64,000 bases of DNA from an uncultured Kiloniellaceae bacterium (GTDB taxonomy: Bacteria > Pseudomonadota > Alphaproteobacteria > Kiloniellales > Kiloniellaceae), in contig CANLSF010000005.1 in NCBI GenBank assembly GCA_947493695.1, positions 62,001 to 126,000 on the forward strand. Direction: 5' to 3'. Shown piece by piece: positions 45,273 to 53,720 of this stretch (within the stretch, counting starts at the first letter, position 1; each line of letters opens with the position of its first letter). The position numbers were made by a program, and so were the translations under genes. Below the pieces are notes generated by a model that saw only the letters and a list, made by a program, of their open reading frames with translations, had not been told where the DNA came from and searched no databases.

Positions 45273-45662
45273 TTAAAACGCACCAAGCACGGCAGTGAGT
45301 TTGCTCTTCAACGTCGCAGCGTTAAACGGCTTGACGATGTAGTTGTTTACACCAGCCTGCTTAGCGGCAACTACGTTCTCACTCTTGCTCTCGGCAGTGA
45401 TCATGATGAACGGCAGAGCCTGAAGCTGGTTGTCGGTGCGGCATTCCTTGAGAAGCTGCAAACCGCTCATTGGCTCCATGTTCCAGTCGGAAATAACCAG
45501 ACCGTAGGACTTGTCGCGCAGTTTCTGCAGTGCAGCACTGCCGTCAGCGGCTTCGTCAACATTGTTGAAACCAAGCTGTTTCAGCAGGTTACGAATGATG
45601 CGAAGCATCGTCTTATAGTCATCAACGATCAAAATCGGCATGTTCATGTCGACAGCGGACAT
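45273..45662 (-). CDS. cheY: Chemotaxis response regulator CheY
   Basis: A 129-residue single-domain receiver. The acidic pocket is Asp14/Asp15, the phosphorylated Asp59 lies in VISDWNMEPMSGLQLL, the conserved Thr is in FIMITAES, and Lys in YIVKPFNAATL. The WNMEP signature with the FNN-x-VDEAADG segment is characteristic of CheY proper. AAAGGAG lies six bases before the ATG. It is the first gene of the cheY-cheZ-motB-like group, 135 bases from the motE gene on the same strand. That spacer holds a one-mismatch CtrA-type box (45750-45764). Confidence 0.95.
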   Translation of the reverse strand: MSAVDMNMPILIVDDYKTMLRIIRNLLKQLGFNNVDEAADGSAALQKLRDKSYGLVISDWNMEPMSGLQLLKECRTDNQLQALPFIMITAESKSENVVAAKQAGVNNYIVKPFNAATLKSKLTAVLGAF

Positions 45663-45797
45663 AATAGTCTCCTTTAATTACCGGCGGTCCCCTCAGAGCG
45701 ATCCCTGTGAATCGTCTCGTAAAACCTGTTGAACTTTAGCGGTATTCGATTAACGCAGCGTAAACGGCAAGGTCTTCAAATCGTTGAATTCCGTTTA

Positions 45798-46505
45798 CTA
45801 TTTAGCAATAGGTAGGGTCCGGCGCTGGGCCAGCTCCAGTGTGATGGTTTTTGCGCGCTCAGGATCCATTTTCGCCAGAATTGGTGCGGTTTTGCGCTCT
45901 TTCATCCGCTCGATAACATCCAGCAGCACCGCCAGATCGAGCTGTTCGAAGATGCGCGCAGCATCCTTCGGCTTCATGGCTTCGTAAATCTTCACCAGGC
46001 TTTTCATTTGAGCCTCGGTTTCCTCGTCGTGCTCTTCAAGCAATCCCTCAATCGATTTGCGCAGGGCCTCGAGTTCGGCCACCTTCTCATCAATCCGGCT
46101 CTCCGCCGCTTTCAGCAGCACTTCGCGCTGGTCAAGCGCTCGACCGCGCTGTTCGATCTCTTCGCGCCGTTCAGAAAGAGACTGCAGAAGATTGATTTCT
46201 TCATCCGTTAGGGAAAAAGGATCGCGTGGTCCCTTGGTTTCTGCCGGATCCACCGATGCCTGCTTGTTCGCCATCTCTTCGCCGTCCGGGGACTCGGTCA
46301 ACTCTGCGACCGTCTCTGCCTCGGCCTCAGGCTCTAGTTCTGCAGTTTCGGCAGCGGCTTCGTCCTCAGCAGACTTGGCGGCAATCTGCACAAATCCGGT
46401 CTTCGCGGCAGTTGCTGTGGAAACACCCTGCCAGATATTGCCAATTTTCACCGTGAACAGCGCAGCGGCGGCAACAATAAGTAAGGGTAATAAACGAAGT
46501 CGCAT
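45798..46505 (-). CDS. motE: MotE-type flagellar motor chaperone (MgtE-N domain)
   Basis: The start at 46505 (MRLRLLPLLIVAAAALFTV) has GGGAAGG upstream. The product is 235 residues: a membrane anchor (residues 5-20), an acidic Ala/Glu linker, a coiled coil (EEIEQRGRALDQREVLLKAAESRIDEKVAELEAL in parts), and the MgtE-N domain LVKIYEAMKPKDAARIFEQLDLAVLLDVIERM. MotE in rhizobia is a periplasmic chaperone for the MotC stator protein. Here the domain order is the same, and the stator candidates are the neighbouring MotB-like genes. Confidence 0.88.
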   Translation of the reverse strand: MRLRLLPLLIVAAAALFTVKIGNIWQGVSTATAAKTGFVQIAAKSAEDEAAAETAELEPEAEAETVAELTESPDGEEMANKQASVDPAETKGPRDPFSLTDEEINLLQSLSERREEIEQRGRALDQREVLLKAAESRIDEKVAELEALRKSIEGLLEEHDEETEAQMKSLVKIYEAMKPKDAARIFEQLDLAVLLDVIERMKERKTAPILAKMDPERAKTITLELAQRRTLPIAK

Positions 46506-46667
46506 GGATACCTTCCCGGTGTCGGATCCTTCCGGACCCAAAGGGTCAATTCCTTGACCAGCCGCCTACATCTGGAAATCTCAGCTTTTCCGCCAGAAAC
46601 GGGTCCATCAGAGATGGCAGTACAAGCAAAATTCAAAATCTCTTAAAGAGAGTTTACAGCAGGTGGA

Positions 46668-47234
46668 TTAACGCATTCTTTGCAAAGCTTTGAGCAAGGC
46701 CTGTGCGCCAGGATTCTCGGACGACGACAGGTTCAGCCGTTCCGAAATCGGCACGTCGGGATCTGCATCTTCTTCCAGCCGCCGTGAAGCACCCTGCCCT
46801 GCGCGCATATCCGATGCCGGGCGCGCCTGTCGCTGGTTTCCGTCTTTCGCTATTGGTGCAGCCGGCTTGCGAGCGACGCTGCGGGTTTCCGAAAGATTAT
46901 CACGTGCACCCGCGGAGGCTGTTTCGAGTTGATTCGAGAGCGTCTCCCCCCGTTCCACCAGAAACTTCAAATCAGTCAGGACCTTGGCAGCGTCATCGAC
47001 CTGCTGCTGGAGATTGTTACCACTCGATCCGGCGTGCGAGCGTAATTCGGCCAGTCCCTGTTCCGCCTTCGCGGTCGATTCAGCGAAATCCTTAATCAGG
47101 CTCTCCATTTCGCTCTTTGACTTGCGCAGAGCCCCAAGTTTTCTGTCGAGAATAGCGGCATAAACGATGGTCGCGACCAAAAGGCCCGCCACAATCAGTT
47201 CTACAATCAAAGTAAAATCTAACCCTGTGCTCAC
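46668..47234 (-). CDS. DUF6468 protein of the flagellar operon
   Basis: A 188-residue protein: one N-terminal membrane helix (LIVELIVAGLLVATIVYAAIL), a coiled-coil segment rich in Ser/Glu/Lys (SKSEMESLIKDFAESTAKAEQGLAELR), then a basic Arg/Ala-rich linker and a short C-terminal helix (GAQALLKALQRM). It matches the DUF6468 family by position and architecture, known from flagellar operons of this order. Function is unknown. It starts with GTG overlapping the stop of fliM by four bases (GTGA), so it is translationally coupled to fliM. Confidence 0.78.
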   Translation of the reverse strand: MSTGLDFTLIVELIVAGLLVATIVYAAILDRKLGALRKSKSEMESLIKDFAESTAKAEQGLAELRSHAGSSGNNLQQQVDDAAKVLTDLKFLVERGETLSNQLETASAGARDNLSETRSVARKPAAPIAKDGNQRQARPASDMRAGQGASRRLEEDADPDVPISERLNLSSSENPGAQALLKALQRMR

Positions 47235-48334
47235 GACGCTTCACTCTCTCGCGTCAGTTTGTTCACGACGCGCACCGCGATGCTGCCATTCTTGCGCCCC
47301 ATGTTGCCCTGGAACATCGGCACATCACCGCACCGCATCTCAATTGCAGAGGCCGGAGTGCAGGAGAGCGCAAGATGGCTCCCGACTTCCCAGTTCATGA
47401 TATCGCCGAGGGGTAATTCCACCTGCTCCAGAACGGCCTGTATCGGAACATCCGTTTGCCAAAGCTCCGCGGTCAGATGACCCTCCCAAATCGAATCCCG
47501 GCCGAATTTTTCACCCATGAACTGCTGGAGCAGCAGTTCACGTACCGGCTCAAGAGTCGCATAGGGGATCAGCAGTTCGATACGGCCGCCACGATCTTCC
47601 ATATCCACCCGCAAAGTGATGACAATGGTCGCGTTAGCGTGCCGCGCAATAGTTGCAAACCGCGGATTCGTCTCCAGGCGTTCAAATCGGAAATTCACAG
47701 GCGAGAGAGGGTCAAAGGCGCTTGATAAATCTGCCAAAACCACATGAACCATGCGCTCAACCAGATTGCGCTCGATTGTTGTATAAGGTCGCCCTTCAAT
47801 ACGCATCGCCGCTGTACCACGGCGTCCACCGAGCAGCACGTCGACAATGGAGTAAATCAGGGCCGAATCAACAGTCATGAGACCGAAGTTATCCCACTCC
47901 TCGGCCTTGAAGACCGACAGCATCGCAGGCAGCGGGATCGAATTCAGATAATCACCAAAGCGCGCAGAGGTAATGTTGTCCAGGCTGACTTCAACGTTGT
48001 CGGACGTGAAGTTACGCAGAGATGTAGACATCATCCGGACAAGGCGATCAAAGACCACCTCGAGCATCGGAAGACGTTCGTACGACACCAATGCGGAGTT
48101 AAGAATCGCCTGAATACCGGACTGCGCAACATCATCGTCGGCAGAGGTATCGACACCCAGGAGACTATCGATTTCACTTTGATCGAGAACGCGGGTAGAG
48201 CCGGCAGCCTCGCCCTCGCCACCTCCATCGAAATCACCTTCGCCGCCACCGTCTTCGTCGTCGTCCGCCATGGCCTCCCATTCGGCCATCATCGCATCTT
48301 GGTCGACTTCTTCGGTTTCTGTTTCATCAGCCAT
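47231..48334 (-). CDS. fliM: Flagellar motor switch protein FliM
   Basis: C-ring protein that binds CheY-P and sets rotation direction. The 367-residue protein carries the FliM core: middle-domain motifs such as LPMLEVVFDRLVRMMSTSLRNFTSDNVEV, and the FliN-like C-terminal domain. The CheY-binding peptide (DQSEIDSLLG, residues 51-60) is preceded by about 48 extra, strongly acidic residues (DDDEDGGGEGDFDGGGEGE and similar). FliM usually begins almost directly with this peptide. It lies 12 bases after fliL. Confidence 0.94.
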   Translation of the reverse strand: MADETETEEVDQDAMMAEWEAMADDDEDGGGEGDFDGGGEGEAAGSTRVLDQSEIDSLLGVDTSADDDVAQSGIQAILNSALVSYERLPMLEVVFDRLVRMMSTSLRNFTSDNVEVSLDNITSARFGDYLNSIPLPAMLSVFKAEEWDNFGLMTVDSALIYSIVDVLLGGRRGTAAMRIEGRPYTTIERNLVERMVHVVLADLSSAFDPLSPVNFRFERLETNPRFATIARHANATIVITLRVDMEDRGGRIELLIPYATLEPVRELLLQQFMGEKFGRDSIWEGHLTAELWQTDVPIQAVLEQVELPLGDIMNWEVGSHLALSCTPASAIEMRCGDVPMFQGNMGRKNGSIAVRVVNKLTRESEAS

Positions 48335-48346
48335 TTATGCAAACCG

Positions 48347-48877
48347 TCACTGAACGAGCATTTCTTTGAAGAGAACATCCTGGATCACGGCGGGCCGTGC
48401 CGCTGCATTCACACGAAGCAATAGTTCTTCGCGCAATCGCTGCAGCCCGGCAGAGCCTTGAAGGTCCTCGATCCGCAGTTCCCGCAGATAGACCTGAAAA
48501 TTGTCGCGGATGCGCGGCAGAACAGCCTCCACCTGCGGCACGTCGGCTTCAGACTGAAGTTCCAGGCTGACCGAAATCTTAAGGAAATTCGAACGCCGGT
48601 TACCGGACGTCAGGTTTATCAGCATTTCCGGGAGGTCATAGAAGACCGCCGGGCCGATGGGAACTTCCTCCACCACCTCTTCGGCGACTTCCTCTTCTTC
48701 CTTGCCCAGCAATGAGTCGGCCAGGCCGGAGAAGTAAACTCCTGCGCCGGCGACCAGCAGGAGAATGATCGGCAAAACGATGAAGAGAATAAGCTTCTTC
48801 CCGTTCATGCCGCCTTTCTCGCGAGCTTCGACCTCAAACTCTTCGCTGACGTCTTCAGATACCGCTTGATCGGACAT
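48347..48877 (-). CDS. fliL: Flagellar basal body-associated protein FliL
   Basis: A 176-residue single-span protein. Acidic N-terminal tail, membrane helix (residues 27-48: LILFIVLPIILLLVAGAGVYFS), a short acidic linker, then the periplasmic FliL domain (VFYDLPEMLINLTSGNRRSNFLKISVSLEL, shown in parts, and ELLLRVNAAARPAVIQDVLF). FliL supports the stator and increases torque or stability. It heads the fliL-fliM-DUF6468-motE series. A one-mismatch CtrA-type site (TTAA-N7-TTGA) lies about 60 bases upstream. Confidence 0.92.
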   Translation of the reverse strand: MSDQAVSEDVSEEFEVEAREKGGMNGKKLILFIVLPIILLLVAGAGVYFSGLADSLLGKEEEEVAEEVVEEVPIGPAVFYDLPEMLINLTSGNRRSNFLKISVSLELQSEADVPQVEAVLPRIRDNFQVYLRELRIEDLQGSAGLQRLREELLLRVNAAARPAVIQDVLFKEMLVQ

Positions 48878-49055
48878 ATACGCAGGACTCTTTGGTTTTC
48901 AGAAACTTAACTGGCGGTAACCCTACGCTGTGATGGTTAAAAAGAAGTTGAAATCCTTGCTCTAGGTCGCGGAACACCCCTGCACATCCATCCGGGGCAA
49001 GAACTACCCGGCAGGCCTTGCCGCGCCGAGGCTCCCTCTCGTCTTTCACGCATAA

Positions 49056-49079
49056 AAAACGGCTCTTTTCCGCCGTTTT
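49056..49079 (+). terminator. Terminator-like hairpin inside a divergent promoter region
   Basis: AAAACGGC and GCCGTTTT form a perfect 8-bp stem around TCTTTTCC. No gene ends here on either strand, so it may shield the flgF promoter from upstream transcription. Confidence 0.5.
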
Positions 49080-49095
49080 CAGACTGAACCGCAAT

Positions 49096-49111
49096 TGGCA
49101 CAGGTCGTGCA
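49096..49111 (+). promoter_or_regulatory. Sigma-54 type promoter of flgF
   Basis: TGGCAC-AGGTC-GTGCA matches the -24/-12 consensus TGGCAC-N5-TTGCA at ten of eleven positions with exactly the required spacing (GG to GC, 12 bases). Transcription would begin about 49121, 62 bases before the flgF ATG. Sigma-54 control of late basal-body and hook genes is known from Caulobacter and others. Confidence 0.75.
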
Positions 49112-49182
49112 ATACCAAATCCGATCAGGTGGCACCGGCAACAGATTGTCGAAAACACCACTCAGAATTTGGACGTTTAGCG

Positions 49183-49908
49183 ATGGAAAATACCGGTTAC
49201 ATAGCTCTTTCCCGCCAGTCGGTCCTGCGGCGCAAGATGGATATCATCGCCAATAACCTGGCGAACATGACAACACCCGCGTTCAAGGGTGAAGACATGA
49301 TGTTTGTCGAACACCTCAAGAAGACCGGCGACAATGACCGGGTCAGCCTGGTGCAGGATCTTGCGCTCCTGCGTAACCTCAACGCCGGCCCCATGAGCAA
49401 AACCGACAACCCACTCGATCTCGCGATCAACGGCGACGGCTACTTCGCAATCGAGACGCCCGATGGGGAACGCTACACCCGAAACGGAACCTTCCAGCTC
49501 AATCAGGATGGTCAGGTCGTCACGACGCAAGGTGATCTGGTGCTCGGGACCGATGGGAATGCGATCACCATTCCGGCGAACGAACCGCACATCACGGTCG
49601 CGCGAGACGGCAGCATTTCCGCAGGCGAGACGCTCATCGGCCGGATCCAGATTGTTGGCTTCGAAAACGAACAGGAACTCGAGAAGCTTTCCAACAGCAT
49701 GTATGCACGTGGCGACCAGGAACCGCAGGCAGCTGAAGGTTCCGAGATCGCGCAAGGCATGATCGAAGGCTCGAACGTTCAGGGCATCGTCGAGATGACC
49801 AAGATGATCACTACAGTCCGCAGCTATACCGCCACAAGCAAGCTGGTCGACCAGGAGCACGAGCGTCAACGCCGCGCTATCCAGGTCCTGGCTTCGACAC
49901 AACAGTAA
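49183..49908 (+). CDS. flgF: Flagellar proximal rod protein FlgF
   Basis: 241 residues from the ATG at 49183 (MENTGYIALSRQSVLRRKMDIIANNLANMTTPAFKGE, the rod signature). DGYFAIETPDGERYTRNGTFQLNQDGQVVT is the family's middle motif. The C-terminal VEMTKMITTVRSYTATSKLVDQEHERQRRAIQVLA pairs with the N-terminal helix. The upstream GTG/ATG extension to 49018 is not supported. It is followed by flgG after 17 bases. Confidence 0.95.
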   Translation: MENTGYIALSRQSVLRRKMDIIANNLANMTTPAFKGEDMMFVEHLKKTGDNDRVSLVQDLALLRNLNAGPMSKTDNPLDLAINGDGYFAIETPDGERYTRNGTFQLNQDGQVVTTQGDLVLGTDGNAITIPANEPHITVARDGSISAGETLIGRIQIVGFENEQELEKLSNSMYARGDQEPQAAEGSEIAQGMIEGSNVQGIVEMTKMITTVRSYTATSKLVDQEHERQRRAIQVLASTQQ

Positions 49909-49925
49909 AATAGAGGAATAACTCG

Positions 49926-50711
49926 ATGAGATCATTGAACATTGGCGCTACGGGCATGCTGGCACAGCAGCTCAATGTCGAAGTTATCTCGAACAATATC
50001 GCGAACATGAATACGACGGGCTTCAAACGCCAACGCGCCGAGTTCAACGATCTGCTCTATCAGAACCTGCGCCGGGCGGGATCCGCATCCTCGGATACCG
50101 GTACAATTGTTCCAACCGGCGTTCAGCTGGGTCTGGGTGTCAAACCAGCCGCCGTCTACCGGATCACGGAACAGGGCAACATTTCGGTCACCGACAATCC
50201 CCTTGATGTGGCGATCAACGGTGAAGGCTACTTCACTATTGAACTGCCTTCCGGTGAAACCGGCTACACACGTGCAGGTGCATTTCAGCTCTCTCCGGAC
50301 GGCGATATCGTGACCCCCGATGGCTATGTGGTTCAGCCGGGGATCACCATCCCGATCAACGCGACCTCGATCTCGATCAACGCCAGCGGCGAAGTCTCTG
50401 TCGACATTGATGGCCAGGTCGCGCCTCAGATCGTCGGTAACATCGAACTGGCCACTTTCCCGAACGCCGCAGGGCTCGATGCCATCGGCGACAATATGTT
50501 CCTCCAGACCGCAGCTTCCGGGCAGGCCGCCGTTGCCGCGCCGGCCTCAACAGGCACCGGATCACTTCTGCAGGGCGCACTGGAGACGTCCAACGTCAAT
50601 GTCGTGGCGGAGATCACCAACCTGATCACGGCTCAACGGGCCTACGAGATGAACTCAAAGGTCATCCAGTCTTCCGACGAGATGATGCAAAGCGTTGTTC
50701 AACTTCGATAG
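49926..50711 (+). CDS. flgG: Flagellar distal rod protein FlgG
   Basis: 261 residues, the normal length. Rod signature LNVEVISNNIANMNTTGFKRQRAEFNDLLYQ, the FlgG middle GYFTIELPSGETGYTRAGAFQLSPDGDIVTPDGYV, and the C-terminal VVAEITNLITAQRAYEMNSKVIQSSDEMMQ. It forms the distal rod. GAGGAA lies before the ATG, and flgA follows 15 bases later. Confidence 0.96.
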   Translation: MRSLNIGATGMLAQQLNVEVISNNIANMNTTGFKRQRAEFNDLLYQNLRRAGSASSDTGTIVPTGVQLGLGVKPAAVYRITEQGNISVTDNPLDVAINGEGYFTIELPSGETGYTRAGAFQLSPDGDIVTPDGYVVQPGITIPINATSISINASGEVSVDIDGQVAPQIVGNIELATFPNAAGLDAIGDNMFLQTAASGQAAVAAPASTGTGSLLQGALETSNVNVVAEITNLITAQRAYEMNSKVIQSSDEMMQSVVQLR

Positions 50712-50726
50712 GATAGGAGGCGTTTC

Positions 50727-51722
50727 ATGATGCGTATGATCTCACTGGCCTGCTTCACAATCCTAGCCATCGGGCTTTCTGTTTCGCTTTTTGTCACTCC
50801 AGCGACCGCAAAAGCCGACGCGACCGAAGCTGAAGAACTCGTCATTACCTTAAACCGCGATGTTGTGGTGGAGGGTGAAATCGTGAGGCTTGGCGATATC
50901 TTCTCCGGACTCGGTGAAAAAGCCGAGACGGCAATCGCTCGCGCACCGGCACTGGGCAAAAAAGTCCCAGTCGGCGTACGTTGGCTGACAGCCGTGGCAC
51001 AGAAGTACTCCCTGCCCTGGCGCGCAAGCTCCCGGCTCGACAAAGCGGTGATACAGCGTGCTGTGAACATCATTCCTTCCACGCAGATCAAGGCGCGGGT
51101 CAAGGAAGCTCTGACAGGCGAAGGCCTACAGCAAAATGCAAAGCTTGAATTCGACACACCGGCGGTTCAGATGATGCTGCCGCGCGAACTGGGCTCGGGC
51201 CTTGCGATCACGAGCATCTCCTTTGAACCGGCCAGCGGTCGCTTCACAGCGCACCTCGCGGCACCTGCAGTTGGGGTGCCGGTCACCAAGACAACGGTTC
51301 GCGGCCGCGCAATCCGTGTCGTCGACGTACCGGTTCTGAACCGTCGGATCGACACAGGAGAAGTCATCCGGAGTGACGATCTCGAGTGGGTCAGCCACCG
51401 TGCTGATCGTTTGATGCGCAACGCGCTGCTGGACAGCGAATCAATCGTTGGCAAGAGCGCACGGCGCCCAATCGGCGCAGGCGTTGTCCTCAAAGCAACC
51501 GAACTGCGGACACCTGAAGTCGTTGCCAAGAACAGTCTCGTTACTATTCGCCTCGAAACAGAGCGCATGGTGCTCACTGCGCAAGGACGGGCAATGCAGG
51601 CTGGTACGATGGGCGAGGCCATACAGGTCATCAATACAAAATCGAACAGCATTATCAGCGCAGAGGTCGTGGGCCGTGGCATTGTCCGGGCCGCTCTCTC
51701 AAATAACGTCGTCATCAATTAA
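50727..51722 (+). CDS. flgA: Flagella P-ring formation chaperone FlgA
   Basis: A 331-residue exported protein with a signal peptide (CFTILAIGLSVSLFVTPATA, residues 9-28). The C-terminal SAF-type domain has VVDVPVLNRRIDTGEVIRSDDLEWV and the FlgA-family end TMGEAIQVINTKSNSIISAEVVGRGIVRA. FlgA is the periplasmic chaperone for FlgI (P ring). GGAGG lies seven bases upstream. The N-terminal 140 residues are longer than in enteric FlgA, common in alphaproteobacteria. Confidence 0.92.
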   Translation: MMRMISLACFTILAIGLSVSLFVTPATAKADATEAEELVITLNRDVVVEGEIVRLGDIFSGLGEKAETAIARAPALGKKVPVGVRWLTAVAQKYSLPWRASSRLDKAVIQRAVNIIPSTQIKARVKEALTGEGLQQNAKLEFDTPAVQMMLPRELGSGLAITSISFEPASGRFTAHLAAPAVGVPVTKTTVRGRAIRVVDVPVLNRRIDTGEVIRSDDLEWVSHRADRLMRNALLDSESIVGKSARRPIGAGVVLKATELRTPEVVAKNSLVTIRLETERMVLTAQGRAMQAGTMGEAIQVINTKSNSIISAEVVGRGIVRAALSNNVVIN

Positions 51723-51736
51723 AGGAGGGATTGAGC

Positions 51737-52510
51737 ATGTCTGACCATCCCAACCCAACTCTGTTGCTCTTGAAAAACACGGTTGCGGTGTCCCTCATCG
51801 CCGTGAGCTTAAGCGCCTGCAACATGATCAATCGTTTGTCGGAAGTCGGCAGTGCGCCAGCTCTTTCTACGATTGAAAACCCGGCCCACATCGTATCTGG
51901 CGGGCAGCAGGTCAGCCTGCCAATGCCTCCCCCCGTCGAGGTTGAGCGTTCGCCCAGTTCGCTCTGGCGTCCAGGGTCACGCGCCTTTCTGAAAGATCAG
52001 CGTGCCGCCGAGGTCGGAGATATTCTGACAGTTATTATCGAAATCAATGATTCCGCTGCAATCTCAAACCGGACCAACCGAAGCCGGGTCAACGCGGAAG
52101 ACGCATCCGCCACCTCGTTCCTTGGATACGAAGCAAGCCTCGCCAGTATTCTGCCGACTGCCGTAGACGCGACCGATCTGGTTGATCTGGACAGCACAAG
52201 CAGTTCGGAGGGCGCGGGCGCCGTGGCTCGAGACGAGTCCATCAATCTTCGGGTCGCCGCTCTGGTGACGCAGGTTCTGCCAAATGGGAACCTGGTGGTT
52301 GCCGGGCGCCAGGAAGTTCGGGTGAACTATGAAGTGCGTGAGCTGCAGGTTGCCGGCCTGATCCGTCCAGAAGACATCACCTCAACCAATCAGATCAACT
52401 ACGATCAGATCGCTGAGGCCCGGATCGCCTATGGTGGCCGGGGACAGATTTCAGACGTCCAGCAGCCACGCTATGGTCAGCAGGTCTTCGATATTATCTG
52501 GCCGTTCTAA
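51737..52510 (+). CDS. flgH: Flagellar L-ring lipoprotein FlgH
   Basis: 257 residues from the ATG at 51737; AAAGGAGG is eight bases before it, whereas the in-frame TTG at 51731 is too close. A lipoprotein signal ends at LIAVSLSAC with Cys28. Core motifs are SLWRPGSRAFLKDQRAAEVGDILTVIIEINDSA, VTQVLPNGNLVVAGRQEVRVNYE and VAGLIRPEDITSTNQINYDQIAEARIAYGGRG. FlgH is the outer-membrane L ring. A terminator follows against dksA. Confidence 0.95.
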   Translation: MSDHPNPTLLLLKNTVAVSLIAVSLSACNMINRLSEVGSAPALSTIENPAHIVSGGQQVSLPMPPPVEVERSPSSLWRPGSRAFLKDQRAAEVGDILTVIIEINDSAAISNRTNRSRVNAEDASATSFLGYEASLASILPTAVDATDLVDLDSTSSSEGAGAVARDESINLRVAALVTQVLPNGNLVVAGRQEVRVNYEVRELQVAGLIRPEDITSTNQINYDQIAEARIAYGGRGQISDVQQPRYGQQVFDIIWPF

Positions 52511-52560
52511 TACCACACTGCCCTGCTCACACCGCGGTGCAGAGGAAATAAGAGCAAAAA

Positions 52561-52594
52561 AATGGCTGGCCGCTTCATCAAGCGGTCAGCCATT
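52561..52594. terminator. Bidirectional rho-independent terminator
   Basis: AATGGCTGGCCGCTT pairs with AAGCGGTCAGCCATT (15 bp, one G-T wobble) around CATC. Seven A directly before the stem give the minus strand a full T-run for dksA; the plus-strand side (GCATTT) is weaker for flgH. Confidence 0.9.
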
Positions 52595-52641
52595 GCATTT
52601 CAACAAGCGGCAAATCTTCACGCGGCTTGCGTCAGATCAGA

Positions 52642-53058
52642 TCAATCGTCCCGATGTGTCCGTTCCAGACGTTCGTGCAGCTCTTGAGCTTCGATCGAAA
52701 GAGTTGCAATCGGCCTGGCTTCCAGTCGACCCAGACTAATTGGCTCGCCGGTTTCCTCGCAATATCCGAAGTTACCGGTCTCGATTCGCTCGAGAGCCTC
52801 GTCGATCTTGGCGATCAGTTTTCGTTCCCGGTCCCTTGTCCTGAGCTCAAGCGCCCGATCCGTCTCGGTCGAGGCCCGATCAGCAACATCGGCTTCCGGC
52901 ACGTTGTCTTGTTGCAAATTCTGCAGGGTTTCACTCGATTCCCTGAGAAGTTCGTCTTTCCAACTCAACAGCTTCTGACGGAAATACTCCATCATCAGCG
53001 GGTTCATAAAACTCTCGTCATCAGCAGGACGATAGTCGTGCGGTAATGGTATCGTCAT
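52642..53058 (-). CDS. dksA: DksA-family RNA polymerase-binding regulator
   Basis: Works with ppGpp on RNA polymerase to adjust stress and ribosomal transcription. About 138 residues from the ATG at 53058. The typical coiled coil (EYFRQKLLSWKDELLRESSETLQNLQQ) carries the tip motif DVADRASTETDRALELRTRDRERKLI, and the C-terminal zinc-finger region is IETGNFGYCEETGEPISLGRLEARP. Only the first of four zinc-ligand Cys remains (CEET...IATLSIEAQE), so it probably folds without zinc, as several single-Cys DksA relatives do. A GTG at 53070 is an alternative start. Confidence 0.93.
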   Translation of the reverse strand: MTIPLPHDYRPADDESFMNPLMMEYFRQKLLSWKDELLRESSETLQNLQQDNVPEADVADRASTETDRALELRTRDRERKLIAKIDEALERIETGNFGYCEETGEPISLGRLEARPIATLSIEAQELHERLERTHRDD

Positions 53059-53260
53059 TCCTAATCCCACACATGGTCAAATTGCAGCGCCGCGGAGTAT
53101 ATGAAATTTGCTGCCCACGACAAGCTTCTGAAGCAACTTCAGGGTCCAATAACGGATTTTTGTCTAAATTCCGTTAGATTTGTCATTGCACAGACGGTCG
53201 AATCCAAAGAAATGTTCACTCTTCGTTCGATTCGTGCGTCTGACGTCGCCCTTCACAGGG

Positions 53261-53674
53261 TCAACGGCCCAACTTCGCTAACTCTACAGCAGCCCGAAGT
53301 TCGATTTCGTTCAAGACCTCTCGCAGCCGAGGGTCTGCGGTTGCAGCGGTTTCGCGGTTTACCATCTGCGAGAGGCGTTCCAGCTCGCTGATCGACACGC
53401 GTCCGAGCAGCAGCCCCATCCTCAAACTGTCCAGGCGCTCCAGCAGGTCTTCCCCTCTCTGCTGGGCCTTTGCACGGCCTTGCGTGGGGTCATCTACCTC
53501 CTGAAGTGCGACAAGTGCATCCAGCGCACCCAGTGGCGCGGCGCTCTCCAGACTGGCAGGAGTCGCCTTTTCCGAACCAAGTGCCTTCGCAAAGCCGCCC
53601 GCTTGCGCGGACCCGCCACGCTCGCTGCGTTTTGTCGCTGACGTCCTCGGAGAAGAAACGTTACCTATTTTCAT
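53261..53674 (-). CDS. fliX: Flagellar assembly regulator FliX
   Basis: A 137-residue protein resembling Caulobacter FliX. It has a variable basic N-terminus (MKIGNVSSPRTSATKRSERGG), a middle AALDALVALQEVDDPTQGRAKAQQRGEDLLERLDSLRMGLLLGR (in parts) and helices to the C-terminal ELRAAVELAKLGR. FliX couples early basal-body assembly to the sigma-54 activator FlbD, switching on late flagellar genes. A perfect CtrA-type box is 47-61 bases upstream. It is divergent from flgI. Confidence 0.88.
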   Translation of the reverse strand: MKIGNVSSPRTSATKRSERGGSAQAGGFAKALGSEKATPASLESAAPLGALDALVALQEVDDPTQGRAKAQQRGEDLLERLDSLRMGLLLGRVSISELERLSQMVNRETAATADPRLREVLNEIELRAAVELAKLGR

Positions 53675-53720
53675 CGCTTACCGCTCGATCAAATACCAAC
53701 GCTAAGCTGGCCTTTTATCG

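Larger units (their letters stand above)
48878..49182. other. Divergent fliL / flgF promoter region
   Basis: Contains, from left to right, the one-mismatch CtrA-type site at 48937-48951, a terminator-like hairpin at 49056-49079 and a sigma-54 type promoter at 49096-49111, the last two listed separately. A plus-strand frame from 49018 would extend FlgF and is rejected. Confidence 0.5.
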
